NCBI RefSeq assembly: GCF_022763345.1
Contig: NZ_JALEGS010000011.1
Span: 44,712 to 108,711, forward strand
Source of the DNA: Phaeodactylibacter sp.
GTDB taxonomy: Bacteria; Bacteroidota; Bacteroidia; Chitinophagales; Saprospiraceae
DNA: 64,000 bases
Reading direction: 5' to 3'
Position 1 is the first letter of the stretch, and each line of letters opens with the position of its first letter. Both the position numbers and the translations under genes were made by a program. Shown one piece after another: positions 1-9,867 of the stretch. A model generated the notes under the pieces. That model worked only from the letters and a program-made list of their open reading frames with translations, was not told where the DNA came from and searched no databases.

Positions 1-126
1 GTCCTGCATATGCTCCGCGCCGGCGATGAAGAGTGGGAAAGCATGGTGCCCACTCAGGTCGCCAACCTGATCAAGGAGCGCTACCTCTTTGGCTACCCCG
101 TAGAGCAAAAAACCTTTGAATTCTAA
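1..126 (+). CDS. C-terminal end of an unrecognised protein (5' truncated by window)
   Basis: An open frame enters from the window edge and stops at TAA 124-126, giving 41 residues that end in YLFGYPVEQKTFEF. I do not recognise a family from this tail. It has no lipobox, membrane segment or T9SS sorting motif. The next gene starts 7 bp downstream on the same strand, so the two are probably co-transcribed. The rest of the gene lies outside the window. Confidence 0.6.
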   Translation, partial: VLHMLRAGDEEWESMVPTQVANLIKERYLFGYPVEQKTFEF

Positions 127-133
127 GTACTTT

Positions 134-961
134 ATGAAGCATCTCATTTTTCTGATTTTCCCTTTTTGTCTGGCCTGTCAGCCTGCAGCGGATACGGCGC
201 AACAAGGCACGCAAGCGGATACAATCGGCTATACTGGTAATCATCTGACCGAAAAAAAGGATACCTCAGACCTCGAAAAAGCCCGTGCCATGGGCTTCGA
301 TACCCCATACCTGATGGGGCAATTTGACCCCGCCAAGCACCCTGACTTTGTGCAGGTACCCGCCCGGTACGCCGACCGCGAAGGCCTGTTACTCCGAAAA
401 GACACCTACGAAGCCTTTTTGGCTATGTACGAAACAGCACAGGCAGAGGGCATACAGCTCGTTATCCGATCTGCCACCCGCAATTTCAATTACCAGAAAG
501 GCATTTGGGAGCGCAAATGGACCGGGCAGCAGAAGCTTTCTTCAGGCGAGCATGCCGCCCAGTCTTTTCCGGACCCCAAAGAACGCGCGCTGGAAATTCT
601 GAAATACAGCTCTATGCCAGGCACTTCCAGACATCACTGGGGCACAGATATTGATTTAAATGCTTTCAATAACCGTTACTTTGAAGAAGGCAAAGGGCAG
701 AAAATCTACGCATGGCTTACTGCCAACGCTCCCAAATTTGGGTTTTGCCAGCCCTATTCCCCCAAAGGCCCCGAACGCCCCAATGGCTACAATGAAGAGA
801 AGTGGCACTGGTCTTACCTGCCTGTTGCTCAACCACTTACCGCTTTGGCACGGGCAGAACTTCAGGATGGGATGATCTCTGGATTCAAAGGCGCAACTAC
901 CGCAACAAGCATTCAGGTTGTTGATAATTACGTTTTAGGAATCAGTGACTTATGTATATAA
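134..961 (+). CDS. M15-family D-alanyl-D-alanine carboxypeptidase lipoprotein
   Basis: The 275-residue product should trim peptidoglycan peptides in the periplasm as a zinc D,D-carboxypeptidase of the VanY/DacB-like M15 family. The zinc signature is visible: SRHHWGTDIDLN matches the SxHxxGxAxD motif, and EKWHW near the C-terminus supplies the last histidine. The N-terminus is a lipoprotein signal ending in FCLAC, so the mature protein is probably lipid-anchored. I chose ATG 134 because it places the lipobox correctly; a TTG at 116 would add six residues and overlap the upstream gene. The spacing to the preceding gene suggests one transcript. The family call is firm; the exact substrate is inferred. 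Confidence 0.85.
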   Translation: MKHLIFLIFPFCLACQPAADTAQQGTQADTIGYTGNHLTEKKDTSDLEKARAMGFDTPYLMGQFDPAKHPDFVQVPARYADREGLLLRKDTYEAFLAMYETAQAEGIQLVIRSATRNFNYQKGIWERKWTGQQKLSSGEHAAQSFPDPKERALEILKYSSMPGTSRHHWGTDIDLNAFNNRYFEEGKGQKIYAWLTANAPKFGFCQPYSPKGPERPNGYNEEKWHWSYLPVAQPLTALARAELQDGMISGFKGATTATSIQVVDNYVLGISDLCI

Positions 962-1259
962 AAATAAAACAAATCCCCGCCTTCTATGTCACAAAAACTA
1001 AAATTTTAAACACCCTGCCGGTATCTTTTTCCGTTACTTGCACGTAATAATTAACATTACAACAGAAATACGGGGTTTAAACAGCGATTAAACTCAAACA
1101 AAAACACACACAAAAACTTTTTTATTTCTTTTGATTACTTGAGACAAGGGTTTCTGAATTGCTGAATTCTACCAACTCCTTGCTTCCTCCACATGAAACG
1201 GATATGCACAGTAATTTCGTTTTACCATTGATCTAAAAAGCTCGAAAAAGAGTAAGAGG

Positions 1260-1404
1260 GAGTAGACAGAGAATCCTGAATTTCAGCTTGTGATGTCTAA
1301 TTTTCCAGGAAGTACCAAATTTTTGGTACGCAGGCACTAACATCTAATGAGAATTTATTCTCAGATAGCTGACCTCCCTAACCCGGGGTCAGCTTTTTTT
1401 ATTT
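1260..1404 (+). ncRNA. candidate small RNA or structured 3' UTR
   Basis: Three hairpins sit in tandem: GTACCAA/TTGGTAC at 1312-1329, GAGAA/TTCTC at 1349-1362, and the terminator stem at 1367-1394. An outer AGACA/TGTCT pairing is possible near 1264-1298. A terminator more than 400 bp after the preceding stop codon suggests either a separate RNA or a processed long 3' UTR. I found no match to tmRNA, SRP RNA or RNase P RNA landmarks, and no clear TAnnTTTG promoter upstream. The 5' end is a guess. Confidence 0.3.
1367..1404 (+). terminator. Rho-independent terminator
   Basis: The stem AGCTGACC (1367-1374) pairs with GGTCAGCT (1387-1394) and is followed directly by a T-rich tract. It precedes the PRX-like gene and ends transcription arriving from the left. 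Confidence 0.75.
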
Positions 1405-1477
1405 CTGCGCCACACCTATCACTCAGCTCCAAACAAAAGTGCGCCTTCCGGCTTTCTTATAACAAAGCAACGAATGT

Positions 1478-2035
1478 ATGGCACTTACTGAATCAAAAAT
1501 GATGCAACTGGGTACTGTAGCGCCCAACTTTAGCCTGGAGGACACCGTCACCGGAGAGACCGTTCAGCTGGGGGATGTGGAATCCCCCCACGGCACAGTC
1601 ATCTTTTTCCTGTGCAACCACTGCCCCTATGTTATCCACGTCAACCCGGAATTGGTGCGCCTCGCCAATGCCTACAAGAAAAAAGGTATTGGCTTTGCCG
1701 CTATTAGCTCCAACGATGCCGTGCAGTATCCTCAGGATGGGCCGGAGGCAATGAAAAAGACGGCCGCTAAAGTAGGCTACCCCTTCCCCTACCTTTATGA
1801 TAAGACGCAGGAGGTGGCGATGGCCTACGATGCCGCTTGCACCCCGGATATTTTTGTATTCGATGGGCGTGGAAGACTTTACTACCGGGGACGCCTCGAT
1901 GGCTCCCGCCCTAACAACGATGTACCACTGAATGGCGAAGACCTCCGGGCTGCTCTCGATCACCTGCTTGCCGGCGACCCGCCACCGGAGCGCCAGTACC
2001 CTAGCGCGGGCTGCAATATTAAGTGGAAAAATTAA
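1478..2035 (+). CDS. thioredoxin-like protein of the PRX_like1 group
   Basis: This 185-residue protein has the AhpC/TSA-type thioredoxin fold seen in the peroxiredoxin-like PRX_like1 proteins. The active-site region FFLCNHCPYV (residues 44-53) contains a CxxC pair (CNHC), and the C-terminal SAGCNIKWK is the conserved ending of the family. No signal peptide is visible, so it is probably cytoplasmic. The role is likely thiol redox exchange or peroxide reduction, but the physiological partner is unknown. Its stop codon overlaps by 4 bp with the stop of the convergent T9SS gene. Confidence 0.85.
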   Translation: MALTESKMMQLGTVAPNFSLEDTVTGETVQLGDVESPHGTVIFFLCNHCPYVIHVNPELVRLANAYKKKGIGFAAISSNDAVQYPQDGPEAMKKTAAKVGYPFPYLYDKTQEVAMAYDAACTPDIFVFDGRGRLYYRGRLDGSRPNNDVPLNGEDLRAALDHLLAGDPPPERQYPSAGCNIKWKN

Positions 2036-3732
2036 GGTGCCTTGACAAAGGGCAGCGTGCCTCGTTTACCCGCTGCTTCTATTGTCAGGTAGTACACACC
2101 CGACGGCACCTCAAGGGGAGCTGTAAAAATATTCCGCCCCCGGCTGACTGAAGCGGCACCTTCCCGGACGACTTTCCCCAGTGCGTTATGGCATGACCAC
2201 TGCACCGTGCCGGCGATGTCTGCAACATAAGCCCATTGGAGCTCCGCGCCCACTGGGTTGGGAAATATCGAAATGTTGTCCAGCAACCGGGGCGCTACAT
2301 CCGGGTAAATTCGGTTAATCAGCAATCGGTCCTCCGGGCTGAGACCAGAATCATCGAGCGTCCCACCGTTCATGTATACATTGAGCAAAATGCCAGTTTC
2401 CTGCACCCCAACACGCTCCAGGCGGCTCAGAGGGCCAAATTCCAGGTGGTTGCCTGGCTGCAAATCTATGTAAGTTTGATTATCGGGGGATACCTCGTGG
2501 TTCCACAGTACAACCCGGTTGTTAATAAAGAGGCGGCTGTCTTTGCCCAGCACAATTTGACCTCCTTTGCCGAGCCCTAGCAAACCGTCTCCATCTGCCC
2601 CGTAGTGAAGGTCTATACCTGGCTGCACTTCCAATTCTGATCCATTCAGAAACATCAGGCAGGCGGTCTCCCCGCCAAAGTCCAGGTGGCCGCCGCCGTA
2701 TATCAGATTTGTAGAGCCATCGAAGACCAAGTCAATAATAACACCAAGGCACCAATCCATACCTTCATTGATGATATTCAATTCGTGCCGGACAGAGTCG
2801 CTGCCCTCCACCAACGCCCCCCGCACCTGCGTGAAGGGCTGAAAACGGAGATTGCTATACTCCCCGGCATACAGATTCAACTCCTGTGGAGTGGTCGTGT
2901 TTGTCTCCGGTTGCGCCTCAATGAAAGAGGGCTGGTCTACGCTCGGGTAGGTGGTATCTGCATAAACCCCTAGATAATTAGGCGCCCAGGGTTCCCCATC
3001 TACCACCTCCTCAATCGCAGCATCGTAGGAGTCACCGTCAAAAGACCAATCTGGGAATACCAGCTCAGGAAAAAGGCTGACTTCATCGTATATGCCCACA
3101 AAGTCACTAAAGAATAGCCGGAGCACTTGTCCACTTAGGTCTTCTTCATCGAAGGTGAACTTGATGACAAAGGTTTCCAGGAATTGATCTTCAAAGCGTT
3201 CCGTGGCAATGCAGCTTTCAGCATAGAAGTCGACATTGTCGCCGCCAATGCCTGCTTTATAGGTACGGTGTGAGCGCTCGCCCGGTATTTCAGCGGGAAT
3301 ATTGATCCGCGTAATCAATCCGGAGCAAAGTCCGCCCGGACAGCCCGTACCCAGCTTCAGAATACTCCCGGTATTGGGCTGTACATCGGATGCTGACAAA
3401 TAAATATGGTTAGGGATCAGGAGTGCATTCAGGATATCTGTGCTTCTGATAAACAGGGACAGGTCCGGATCGATCTGGCCTAAATCAATGGTAGGGTTAA
3501 AGCCATCTGCTTCCACAGTGATACAACGTGTGCTATCTACCGGTCCATTCCATAGCCCATTCGTAGTCTGGTAAACCTCCCAGCCCACCGGCCAGAGTAC
3601 AGTTTCTGATTCATCATAGGGGCAGGGGCGGCTTTCCAGGTCGTTGTAGTAAATATTCGCTAGATAAGGCTGAGCATGAAGCGCAAACAGACCGAAACAA
3701 CTGGCTAGCAGTAAGGCATAAAGCTTTTTCAT
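2032..3732 (-). CDS. secreted protein with T9SS type A sorting domain
   Basis: The 566-residue protein starts with a signal peptide (MKKLYALLLASCFGLFALHA, then QPY). It ends with a type A T9SS sorting domain that opens SIFPNP and closes with a GVYYLTI segment. The middle region is rich in beta-strand-like and acidic sequence, and I recognise no catalytic motif in it. It should be exported by Sec, then moved across the outer membrane by T9SS and attached or released at the cell surface. It stands alone between convergent and divergent neighbours. Function is unknown beyond its export route. Confidence 0.8.
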   Translation of the reverse strand: MKKLYALLLASCFGLFALHAQPYLANIYYNDLESRPCPYDESETVLWPVGWEVYQTTNGLWNGPVDSTRCITVEADGFNPTIDLGQIDPDLSLFIRSTDILNALLIPNHIYLSASDVQPNTGSILKLGTGCPGGLCSGLITRINIPAEIPGERSHRTYKAGIGGDNVDFYAESCIATERFEDQFLETFVIKFTFDEEDLSGQVLRLFFSDFVGIYDEVSLFPELVFPDWSFDGDSYDAAIEEVVDGEPWAPNYLGVYADTTYPSVDQPSFIEAQPETNTTTPQELNLYAGEYSNLRFQPFTQVRGALVEGSDSVRHELNIINEGMDWCLGVIIDLVFDGSTNLIYGGGHLDFGGETACLMFLNGSELEVQPGIDLHYGADGDGLLGLGKGGQIVLGKDSRLFINNRVVLWNHEVSPDNQTYIDLQPGNHLEFGPLSRLERVGVQETGILLNVYMNGGTLDDSGLSPEDRLLINRIYPDVAPRLLDNISIFPNPVGAELQWAYVADIAGTVQWSCHNALGKVVREGAASVSRGRNIFTAPLEVPSGVYYLTIEAAGKRGTLPFVKAP

Positions 3733-3844
3733 ACGAATTGGGTTTAGTCAAATTCAAATTAGCCCTTCAGGAACTATATTTCAACCCCAACTTTGTCTCG
3801 GGGATTGCCAGAACGGCACATTGAACGAAAATCCAGGCTGTGCT

Positions 3845-3874
3845 GTTGATTGTCAAGCGAATACCGTACTTTTG
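3845..3874 (+). promoter_or_regulatory. mnmG promoter
   Basis: TACTTTTG (3867-3874) matches the Bacteroidota -7 consensus TAnnTTTG exactly, with a -33-like GTTG at 3845-3848 and an 18-bp spacer. It lies inside the upstream frame extension of mnmG and therefore supports the ATG at 3907. Confidence 0.55.
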
Positions 3875-3906
3875 CAAGTCCGAAAATTACAAGACCGATA
3901 ACGATT

Positions 3907-5772
3907 ATGTTTCCAGAATACGATGTGATTGTAGTGGGTGCCGGGCACTCGGGATGCGAAGCCGCCGTAGCAGCAGCTAACCTGGGCTCCAAAGTGATGC
4001 TCGCCACTATGAATATGAATACCATCGCGCAGATGTCCTGCAACCCGGCTATGGGCGGCGTGGCAAAGGGTCAGATTGTACGTGAGATTGACGCCCTGGG
4101 TGGTTACTCCGGTATTGTGACCGACCACACGATGGTGCAATTCCGCATGCTCAACCGCTCCAAAGGGCCGGCCATGTGGAGCCCGCGGGCCCAAAGCGAC
4201 CGTATGCTCTTTGCGGCCAAATGGCGGGAGTTGCTGGAGCAGCATCCTAATATCGACTTCTGGCAGGAAATGGTCACAGGCATTGTGGTGAAAGACGGAC
4301 GGGCAACCGGTGTGCGTACAAGCCTGGGGCTGGAAATCCCGGCAAAGGCAGTCATCCTGACCAACGGCACTTTCCTCAACGGCATTATCCACATCGGTGA
4401 AAAGCAATTCGGTGGTGGCCGGGCGGGCGAACGTGCTTCCAAGGGTATCACCGAGCAACTCGTGGAGCTGGGCTTTGAAGCCGGCCGCATGAAAACCGGT
4501 ACACCGCCCCGCCTCGACGGCCGCTCCATCGACTGGTCGCAACTGGAGGAACAACCGGGCGATGAAGATCCGGGCAAGTTTTCCTACACCGATACTCCAA
4601 CGCTGAAAAAACAGCGCCCTTGCCACATCGCCTACACGAGTCAGGAAGTGCACGACACGCTGAAGGAAGGCTTTGACCGCTCCCCTATGTTCAACGGGCG
4701 TATTCAGGGCCTGGGGCCACGCTATTGCCCTTCCATTGAAGATAAAATCGACCGCTTTGCTGACCGCGACCGGCATCAGCTTTTTGTAGAGCCTGAGGGT
4801 TGGAATACCGTTGAGATTTACGTCAATGGCTTCTCGTCCTCCCTGCCGGAAGATGTACAGTACAAAGCGCTGCGGAAAATCCGGGGTTTTGAAAATGCCA
4901 AGATGTTCCGCCCGGGCTATGCCATCGAATACGACTTCTTCCAGCCTACGCAGCTGAAGCTTACGCTGGAAACCAAGCTCGTCGACCGCCTTTACTTCGC
5001 CGGACAGATCAACGGCACCACCGGTTACGAAGAGGCGGGCTGTCAGGGACTGATCGCTGGCATCAATGCCCACCTTTCCATCAGAGAGGAAGCGCCATTT
5101 GTGCTGCGCCGCTCCGATGGTTACATCGGTGTGCTAATAGACGACCTGGTCAATAAAGGCACCAAGGAGCCCTACCGCATGTTTACCTCCCGGGCCGAGT
5201 ACCGCATCCTGCTCCGGCAAGACAATGCCGACCTCCGCCTGACGCCCCTGGCCCAAGAGCTGGGCATCCAAGGTGCGGAGGAGCGCATGCAGCGCGTACT
5301 GGCCAAGCAGGAAGCCGGCGAAGCCATCAGCAAATTTGCCCGCAAGCTCAGCGTGGAGCCCGGTGAAGTCAACCGTTACCTGGACAGTCTGGGTTCGCAG
5401 CCGCTTTCGCAAAAAGTGAAGCTGCACAGCCTGCTCCTGCGCCCGCATGTGGATATTGCCAGGCTGCGCACCGTCCTCCCTGCCCTGGATGAGTTCCTCG
5501 GCAACTACGAGCCTGAGTTTATCGAGACGGCCGAGACGGATATGAAGTACGAGGGCTACATTGAGCGCGAGCGCGAGCGGGCCGACAAGATGAACCGCCT
5601 GGAAAATGTCCGCCTTTTCGATAACCTGGACTACCAGCAGCTGACTTCCCTCTCCAAGGAGGCCCGCGAAAAGCTATCCCAAATCCGTCCGGAAACTGTG
5701 GGGCAGGCGAGCCGAATCAGCGGGGTTTCTCCGGCGGATATTTCGGTGTTGCTGGTGCATATGGGGCGGTAG
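3907..5772 (+). CDS. mnmG: tRNA uridine-5-carboxymethylaminomethyl modification enzyme MnmG (GidA)
   Basis: MnmG works with MnmE to install the cmnm5 group on the wobble uridine of certain tRNAs, using FAD, NADH and methylene-tetrahydrofolate. The 621-residue length is normal for the family. The N-terminus [16 protein letters not shown] is the FAD dinucleotide-binding motif. Conserved internal stretches include [16 protein letters not shown] and [13 protein letters not shown], and the C-terminal helical domain is complete. I chose ATG 3907 because the FAD motif then sits at residues 8-14 and because a -7 promoter box lies just upstream; the frame remains open to a TTG at 3850. It converges with rnhB across 229 bp with no obvious terminator. 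Confidence 0.97.
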   Translation: MFPEYDVIVVGAGHSGCEAAVAAANLGSKVMLATMNMNTIAQMSCNPAMGGVAKGQIVREIDALGGYSGIVTDHTMVQFRMLNRSKGPAMWSPRAQSDRMLFAAKWRELLEQHPNIDFWQEMVTGIVVKDGRATGVRTSLGLEIPAKAVILTNGTFLNGIIHIGEKQFGGGRAGERASKGITEQLVELGFEAGRMKTGTPPRLDGRSIDWSQLEEQPGDEDPGKFSYTDTPTLKKQRPCHIAYTSQEVHDTLKEGFDRSPMFNGRIQGLGPRYCPSIEDKIDRFADRDRHQLFVEPEGWNTVEIYVNGFSSSLPEDVQYKALRKIRGFENAKMFRPGYAIEYDFFQPTQLKLTLETKLVDRLYFAGQINGTTGYEEAGCQGLIAGINAHLSIREEAPFVLRRSDGYIGVLIDDLVNKGTKEPYRMFTSRAEYRILLRQDNADLRLTPLAQELGIQGAEERMQRVLAKQEAGEAISKFARKLSVEPGEVNRYLDSLGSQPLSQKVKLHSLLLRPHVDIARLRTVLPALDEFLGNYEPEFIETAETDMKYEGYIERERERADKMNRLENVRLFDNLDYQQLTSLSKEAREKLSQIRPETVGQASRISGVSPADISVLLVHMGR

Positions 5773-6001
5773 GTTTTTCTGTGTTTTTTGGTCAACTGTT
5801 TTCAAGAATTGATCGTGACATTTCCACCCCCTGAATCCACCTCCAGCGGGGGACAGTCGCTGCGCTTGGGGTGAGGGCGTTGAGGTGATCGCAGTGGCTT
5901 CAAGCTTCATACTGCAACATACGAAGCAGCCCTAAACCTTTGGCTCCAACCTAAGACAAAACGCTACGCTACCTCACGCTACCCTGAAATCAACCAAAAA
6001 C

Positions 6002-6607
6002 CTACTCCCAAAGCCGCCCCTGCTCTGCATTCGGCAAAAGGCGGAACGACTGCCGGTGGTGTGGCGTAGCCCCGTGCGCCTGTATGGCTGCCCGATGTGC
6101 TTTGGTAGGGTAGCCTTTGTTTTTGTGCCAGTCGTAGTGGGGGTGTGTTTCGTGAATCTGCATCATATAATCGTCGCGGTAGGTTTTGGCCAGTACGGAG
6201 GCGGCAGCGATCGACAGATACTTCCCGTCTCCCTTGATGATGCAGTGGTGGGGCAGGTCCTGATAAGGTTTGAACCGGTTGCCGTCGATGAGGAGGCATT
6301 CCGGTATGGGGTCGAGTTGAGCGATGGCCCGGTGCATAGCCAGGAAGGAGGCGTTGAGGATATTGATCTCATCGATTTCTTTCGGGGCCACCTGCGCTAC
6401 AGCCCATGCAATGGCTTCGGCTTCGACGATTTTACGCGCTTCGTACCGCTGTTTTTCTGACAATTGTTTGGAATCATTGAGCAACGGGTGCTCAAAATCT
6501 GTTGGTAAAATCACAGCCGCTGCAAAGACAGGGCCAGCAAGGCAGCCGCGACCGGCTTCATCGCAGCCTGCTTCAATTTGATTTTTGTCGAAAAAGGGCA
6601 ATAACAT
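6002..6607 (-). CDS. rnhB: ribonuclease HII
   Basis: RNase HII cleaves RNA in RNA-DNA hybrids and removes single ribonucleotides misincorporated in DNA. The 201-residue protein shows [15 protein letters not shown] (first catalytic Asp-Glu pair), [19 protein letters not shown] (second aspartate) and [20 protein letters not shown] (third aspartate region). I chose ATG 6607, which leaves about ten residues before the conserved block; an upstream TTG at 6637 would run through the putative promoter. It is divergent from the DUF5686 gene at 6660. Confidence 0.95.
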   Translation of the reverse strand: MLLPFFDKNQIEAGCDEAGRGCLAGPVFAAAVILPTDFEHPLLNDSKQLSEKQRYEARKIVEAEAIAWAVAQVAPKEIDEINILNASFLAMHRAIAQLDPIPECLLIDGNRFKPYQDLPHHCIIKGDGKYLSIAAASVLAKTYRDDYMMQIHETHPHYDWHKNKGYPTKAHRAAIQAHGATPHHRQSFRLLPNAEQGRLWE

Positions 6608-6634
6608 TATCGCGAACAGTTGAATTAGTGGCCA

Positions 6635-6642
6635 CAAAGATA
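6635..6642 (-). promoter_or_regulatory. -7 box for rnhB
   Basis: On the minus strand the sequence reads TATCTTTG, an exact match to TAnnTTTG, about 28 nt ahead of the rnhB ATG. I could not find a convincing -33 TTTG at the right distance. Confidence 0.4.
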
Positions 6643-6659
6643 TAGCTTACGTCCAAGAG

Positions 6660-9173
6660 ATGATGAAAAGTCCAATATTTATACTACTCCTCCTGCTTAC
6701 AGCCGCTCCACTCCTGGGGCAGGTGACGCTGCGTGGCCGGGTGATCGATCAAGATACCAAGGAGGGCGTACCTTTTAGCAACGTATTCTTCGAAGGCACT
6801 ACCAAAGGCACCTCAACTGATGTGGAGGGTTATTATGAATTTACGGTCGAGGAACCCGGAGACAGCCTGAGCGCGAGCGCTATCGGTTATGATGTGGTGC
6901 GTAAGCCAGTGCTGCCGGACCTCGCAGAGCAAGAGATCAACTTCTACCTCGGTGGCTCCAGCCTGACCCTCAACGAGGTGGTGGTTATTGCTGGTGAAAA
7001 CCCGGCTAATGCCATTGTAAAGGGCATTATCGACAACAAACCGCAAACCCGTATGAGCGCCCGGGAGTCCTACGCTTACGAAAGCTACGCTAAAATTGAG
7101 CTGGACCTGGAAAACATAGACGCAGAGCTGCGCAACAAAAAACTGCTCAAGCCTTTCGACTTCATCTTCGAGAATATCGACAGCACTTCTGACGAAAAGC
7201 CTTTCCTGCCGATTTACATCAATGAAGTCCTTTCCGATGTGTTGTATGTGAAGGATGCGGGTCAGCCCAAACGCATTATCAAAGCACAACGCGCTACCGG
7301 CACGGACAATCAGACCGTCATCGAGTACATCAAGCGCATCCACCTGGAGTACAGCATTTACGACGACTGGATTTACGTGCTGGACAAGCCCTTCGCCAGC
7401 CCTTTTTCCAAATCGGGGCTCAACTACTACGAGTACTACATCATCGACAGCGCCATGGTCAACGGGCACTGGAGCCATCAGCTCAAGTTTAAGCCCAAGC
7501 GCAAACAGGAGCCAACTTTTTACGGTGATTTTTGGGTGGCAGATTCCACGTTTGCGGTACAGCGTGCCAATATGCGGATGACGCCCGATGCCAACATCAA
7601 CCTGGTCAGCCGTATCATTATACACGAAGAATATGAGCCGAGGGGTGAAGCCCCCAACTGGGTGCCGGTCAAGAAAAAGATGGTGGTCGACTTCTCCCCC
7701 GCTGAAAATGCGCCCGGGATGATCGCCCGGCGGACCGAGACCTTCAAAGACATACGACTCAATCAGGTTGGCACCAAACAGGATTACATTGAGAAGGAAG
7801 AATTTTACCTGCTCGATGAAGTCAAGGTAGAGAATGACTCCTTCTGGCAGGCTGCCCGCCACGAGCCCCTTTCCAAAACAGAACAGCAGGTCTACACCAT
7901 GGTGGACAGCATTCAGAATATGCCTTTGTTCAAGACCTATGTGGAAGTCCTCGAGACCATCTTCGTAGGCTACCTGCAAATTGGCAAAGTAGAAATCGGC
8001 CCTTACTCCTCCCTCTACAGCTTCAACCCGGTGGAAGGCGACCGCTTTAGTATTGGCGGGCGGACTACACGGGAATTCAGTGAGCAACTGCGCCTGGGTG
8101 GCTTCCTAGCCTATGGCATAAAGGACGAGCAGTTTAAGTATGGCGCTAATGTGGATTGGATCATGAACCGTAAGCCCAGGACCATGGCGGGCATAGCTTA
8201 TGTGAACGACATCAGCCTCAACAGCGAAAACAGTGAAGAATTTGTGCAGGGCGATTTATTTTCCGGGCTTTTCCGCCGGGACCTGTTGCAAAAGCTGATG
8301 CGTGTACGGGAAGGCAAAGTGTACTACGAACGCTTTTGGAAAAATGGCTTGTCCAACCGCGTCACCTTCCTGCACCGGGAGATGGACCCCTACGGCGGTA
8401 TTTTTCCGGACGGCCGCGGCTTCAACTTTTCTTATCTTTCCGACCCTGGCCGACTCACCGACATTGATACGACCATCCGCACGACAGAAATCATTTTCAA
8501 AACCCGTTACGTAAAGGATGAGATGATTGTGGACGGGGACTTCAGCCGCAACAGCTTTGGGTCTAAACACCCCATCATTGAATTCCAATATACCCTGGGC
8601 GTTGACGACCTCCTCGGTGGGCAGTACACTTACCACAAGCTCAACCTAAGCTACCGGCACTACTTCTACATGAACCCTGTAGGCTGGATGTCTTACCGCA
8701 TCCGGGCCGGCAAAGTTTTTGGCAACGTTCCCTTCTTGTTGATGGAAGTCCATCCCGGTAATGAGGGCTATCTGGTAGGGCGCAGCATTTTCAATATGAT
8801 GACACGGTATGAGTTTGCCAGCGATACCTACGCCAGCCTGATGCTGGAACACCACTTCGACGGGTTCTTCCTGAACCACATCCCGCTTTTGCGAAAGCTT
8901 AAGTTCCGTTCCTACGCGACCTTCAAAGCGGTGATGGGCCGCCTTTCAAACGCTAACCGAGATGTCAACCGGCTCAATCTCTTCGAGCCTACGGATGCCA
9001 ATACTTATCCGGGCTTCCGGGCACCGAGCCATCATCCCTACATGGAGGCCAGCGTGGGTATTGAGAATATCCTGAAAGTCTTTCAAATCGAGGCTGTCTG
9101 GCGCCTGAACTACCTGGACAATCCACAGGCACGGCGTTTTGGGCTAAGAGGGGGCGTGGCTTTTTACTTCTAA
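6660..9173 (+). CDS. DUF5686 outer-membrane protein with CarboxypepD_reg-like domain
   Basis: The 837-residue protein has a signal peptide ending in LLGQ. A carboxypeptidase-regulatory-like beta-sandwich follows at residues 20-105 (VTLRGRVIDQDTKEGVPFSNVFF and following). Then comes a long DUF5686 region with strand-rich C-terminal sequence ending in an aromatic residue (VAFYF), typical of outer-membrane barrels. It resembles SusC/TonB-type receptors at the N-terminus but has no plug motif that I can see. Such proteins are common in Bacteroidota; their role is not established. The start could be the first or second of two adjacent ATG codons. It converges on the lipoprotein gene with a 5-bp gap. 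Confidence 0.85.
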   Translation: MMKSPIFILLLLLTAAPLLGQVTLRGRVIDQDTKEGVPFSNVFFEGTTKGTSTDVEGYYEFTVEEPGDSLSASAIGYDVVRKPVLPDLAEQEINFYLGGSSLTLNEVVVIAGENPANAIVKGIIDNKPQTRMSARESYAYESYAKIELDLENIDAELRNKKLLKPFDFIFENIDSTSDEKPFLPIYINEVLSDVLYVKDAGQPKRIIKAQRATGTDNQTVIEYIKRIHLEYSIYDDWIYVLDKPFASPFSKSGLNYYEYYIIDSAMVNGHWSHQLKFKPKRKQEPTFYGDFWVADSTFAVQRANMRMTPDANINLVSRIIIHEEYEPRGEAPNWVPVKKKMVVDFSPAENAPGMIARRTETFKDIRLNQVGTKQDYIEKEEFYLLDEVKVENDSFWQAARHEPLSKTEQQVYTMVDSIQNMPLFKTYVEVLETIFVGYLQIGKVEIGPYSSLYSFNPVEGDRFSIGGRTTREFSEQLRLGGFLAYGIKDEQFKYGANVDWIMNRKPRTMAGIAYVNDISLNSENSEEFVQGDLFSGLFRRDLLQKLMRVREGKVYYERFWKNGLSNRVTFLHREMDPYGGIFPDGRGFNFSYLSDPGRLTDIDTTIRTTEIIFKTRYVKDEMIVDGDFSRNSFGSKHPIIEFQYTLGVDDLLGGQYTYHKLNLSYRHYFYMNPVGWMSYRIRAGKVFGNVPFLLMEVHPGNEGYLVGRSIFNMMTRYEFASDTYASLMLEHHFDGFFLNHIPLLRKLKFRSYATFKAVMGRLSNANRDVNRLNLFEPTDANTYPGFRAPSHHPYMEASVGIENILKVFQIEAVWRLNYLDNPQARRFGLRGGVAFYF

Positions 9174-9178
9174 GTTAC

Positions 9179-9706
9179 TTACCGGTAGGCTCTGAAGACC
9201 ATATCCAGTTGGGACGCGTAGTTAGCAGGTGGCGAAAAGGCAAAGAAAACGACGATCTCCAGCCGGACACTCTCCCGGAATAAATCCCGTTTGGCATTCC
9301 GCAGCCCGGGCAGCAGGTCAATGCGGTCATCTTCAGGGTAGCGCTGTAGCTGATCGATGTAGAAGACTTCATCGGCTGGTGTGCAATTTTCTGTGCCATC
9401 CTTGCAAATCCGGACTGAAATGCCTTCCAGAAAAACATAGTCAAAACCATCAAGGCACCGCAAAGTGGCCGAATAAGCGCTAACCTCAGAAATCGCCGAG
9501 GTATCTGTGTTATTCTGGTTGAGAAAGAAGTTGATATTGGTGGCCACCCCACGGATAGCATAAGCTCCCGGGAGCACAGGGCTTTCCCCGGCTTGAATGG
9601 TGAAGCGGAAATTCGGGTAAGCCAGGTCAAACAACGGCTGACGGTTATCGCGACGGCAGGCCGCGAAGATGAGCACTGTAAGGAGGATGTAAACCAATTG
9701 CTTCAT
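9179..9706 (-). CDS. putative lipoprotein of unknown function
   Basis: The 175-residue product starts MKQLVYILLTVLIFAACRRD, a clear lipoprotein signal with lipobox FAAC. The mature part contains two pairs of cysteines (ATLRCLDG and VRICKDGTENC), which could form disulfides, and no recognisable catalytic motif. I chose ATG 9706; an ATG at 9715 would add three residues. Convergent with the DUF5686 gene and divergent from the GCS2-CBS gene. Function unknown. Confidence 0.7.
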   Translation of the reverse strand: MKQLVYILLTVLIFAACRRDNRQPLFDLAYPNFRFTIQAGESPVLPGAYAIRGVATNINFFLNQNNTDTSAISEVSAYSATLRCLDGFDYVFLEGISVRICKDGTENCTPADEVFYIDQLQRYPEDDRIDLLPGLRNAKRDLFRESVRLEIVVFFAFSPPANYASQLDMVFRAYR

Positions 9707-9867
9707 AATGTTCATAACAACCAAATGGCCGTAAAGATTGTGTGCGTGGGCTATCTTAAAGATCACAGTTTTTCACACAGCTCAGGCAAGCAAAATTAAA
9801 AACTAAAATTATGCCTGCCTTTCCAATTATCAACTATATTTAAGCAGCTGAACAAAACGACACACTT

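Larger units (their letters stand above)
962..1477. other. 516-bp gene-free interval with consecutive hairpins
   Basis: There is no credible protein gene here. The first 250 bp are AT-rich and unstructured to the eye. From about 1260 several short inverted repeats follow one another and end in a strong terminator at 1367-1404, which lies more than 400 bp beyond the preceding stop codon. Confidence 0.7.

Noticed and set aside
3853..5073. 406-codon minus-strand frame
   Set aside because: It lies entirely antisense to mnmG, whose protein is unmistakable; the frame follows from codon bias of the real gene.
5773..6001. Possible terminator between mnmG and rnhB
   Set aside because: The C-rich and G-rich runs near 5824-5853 pair poorly with bulges and no T tract follows.
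6813..8087. 424-codon minus-strand frame
   Set aside because: Antisense to the DUF5686 gene; no domain or plausible start context.
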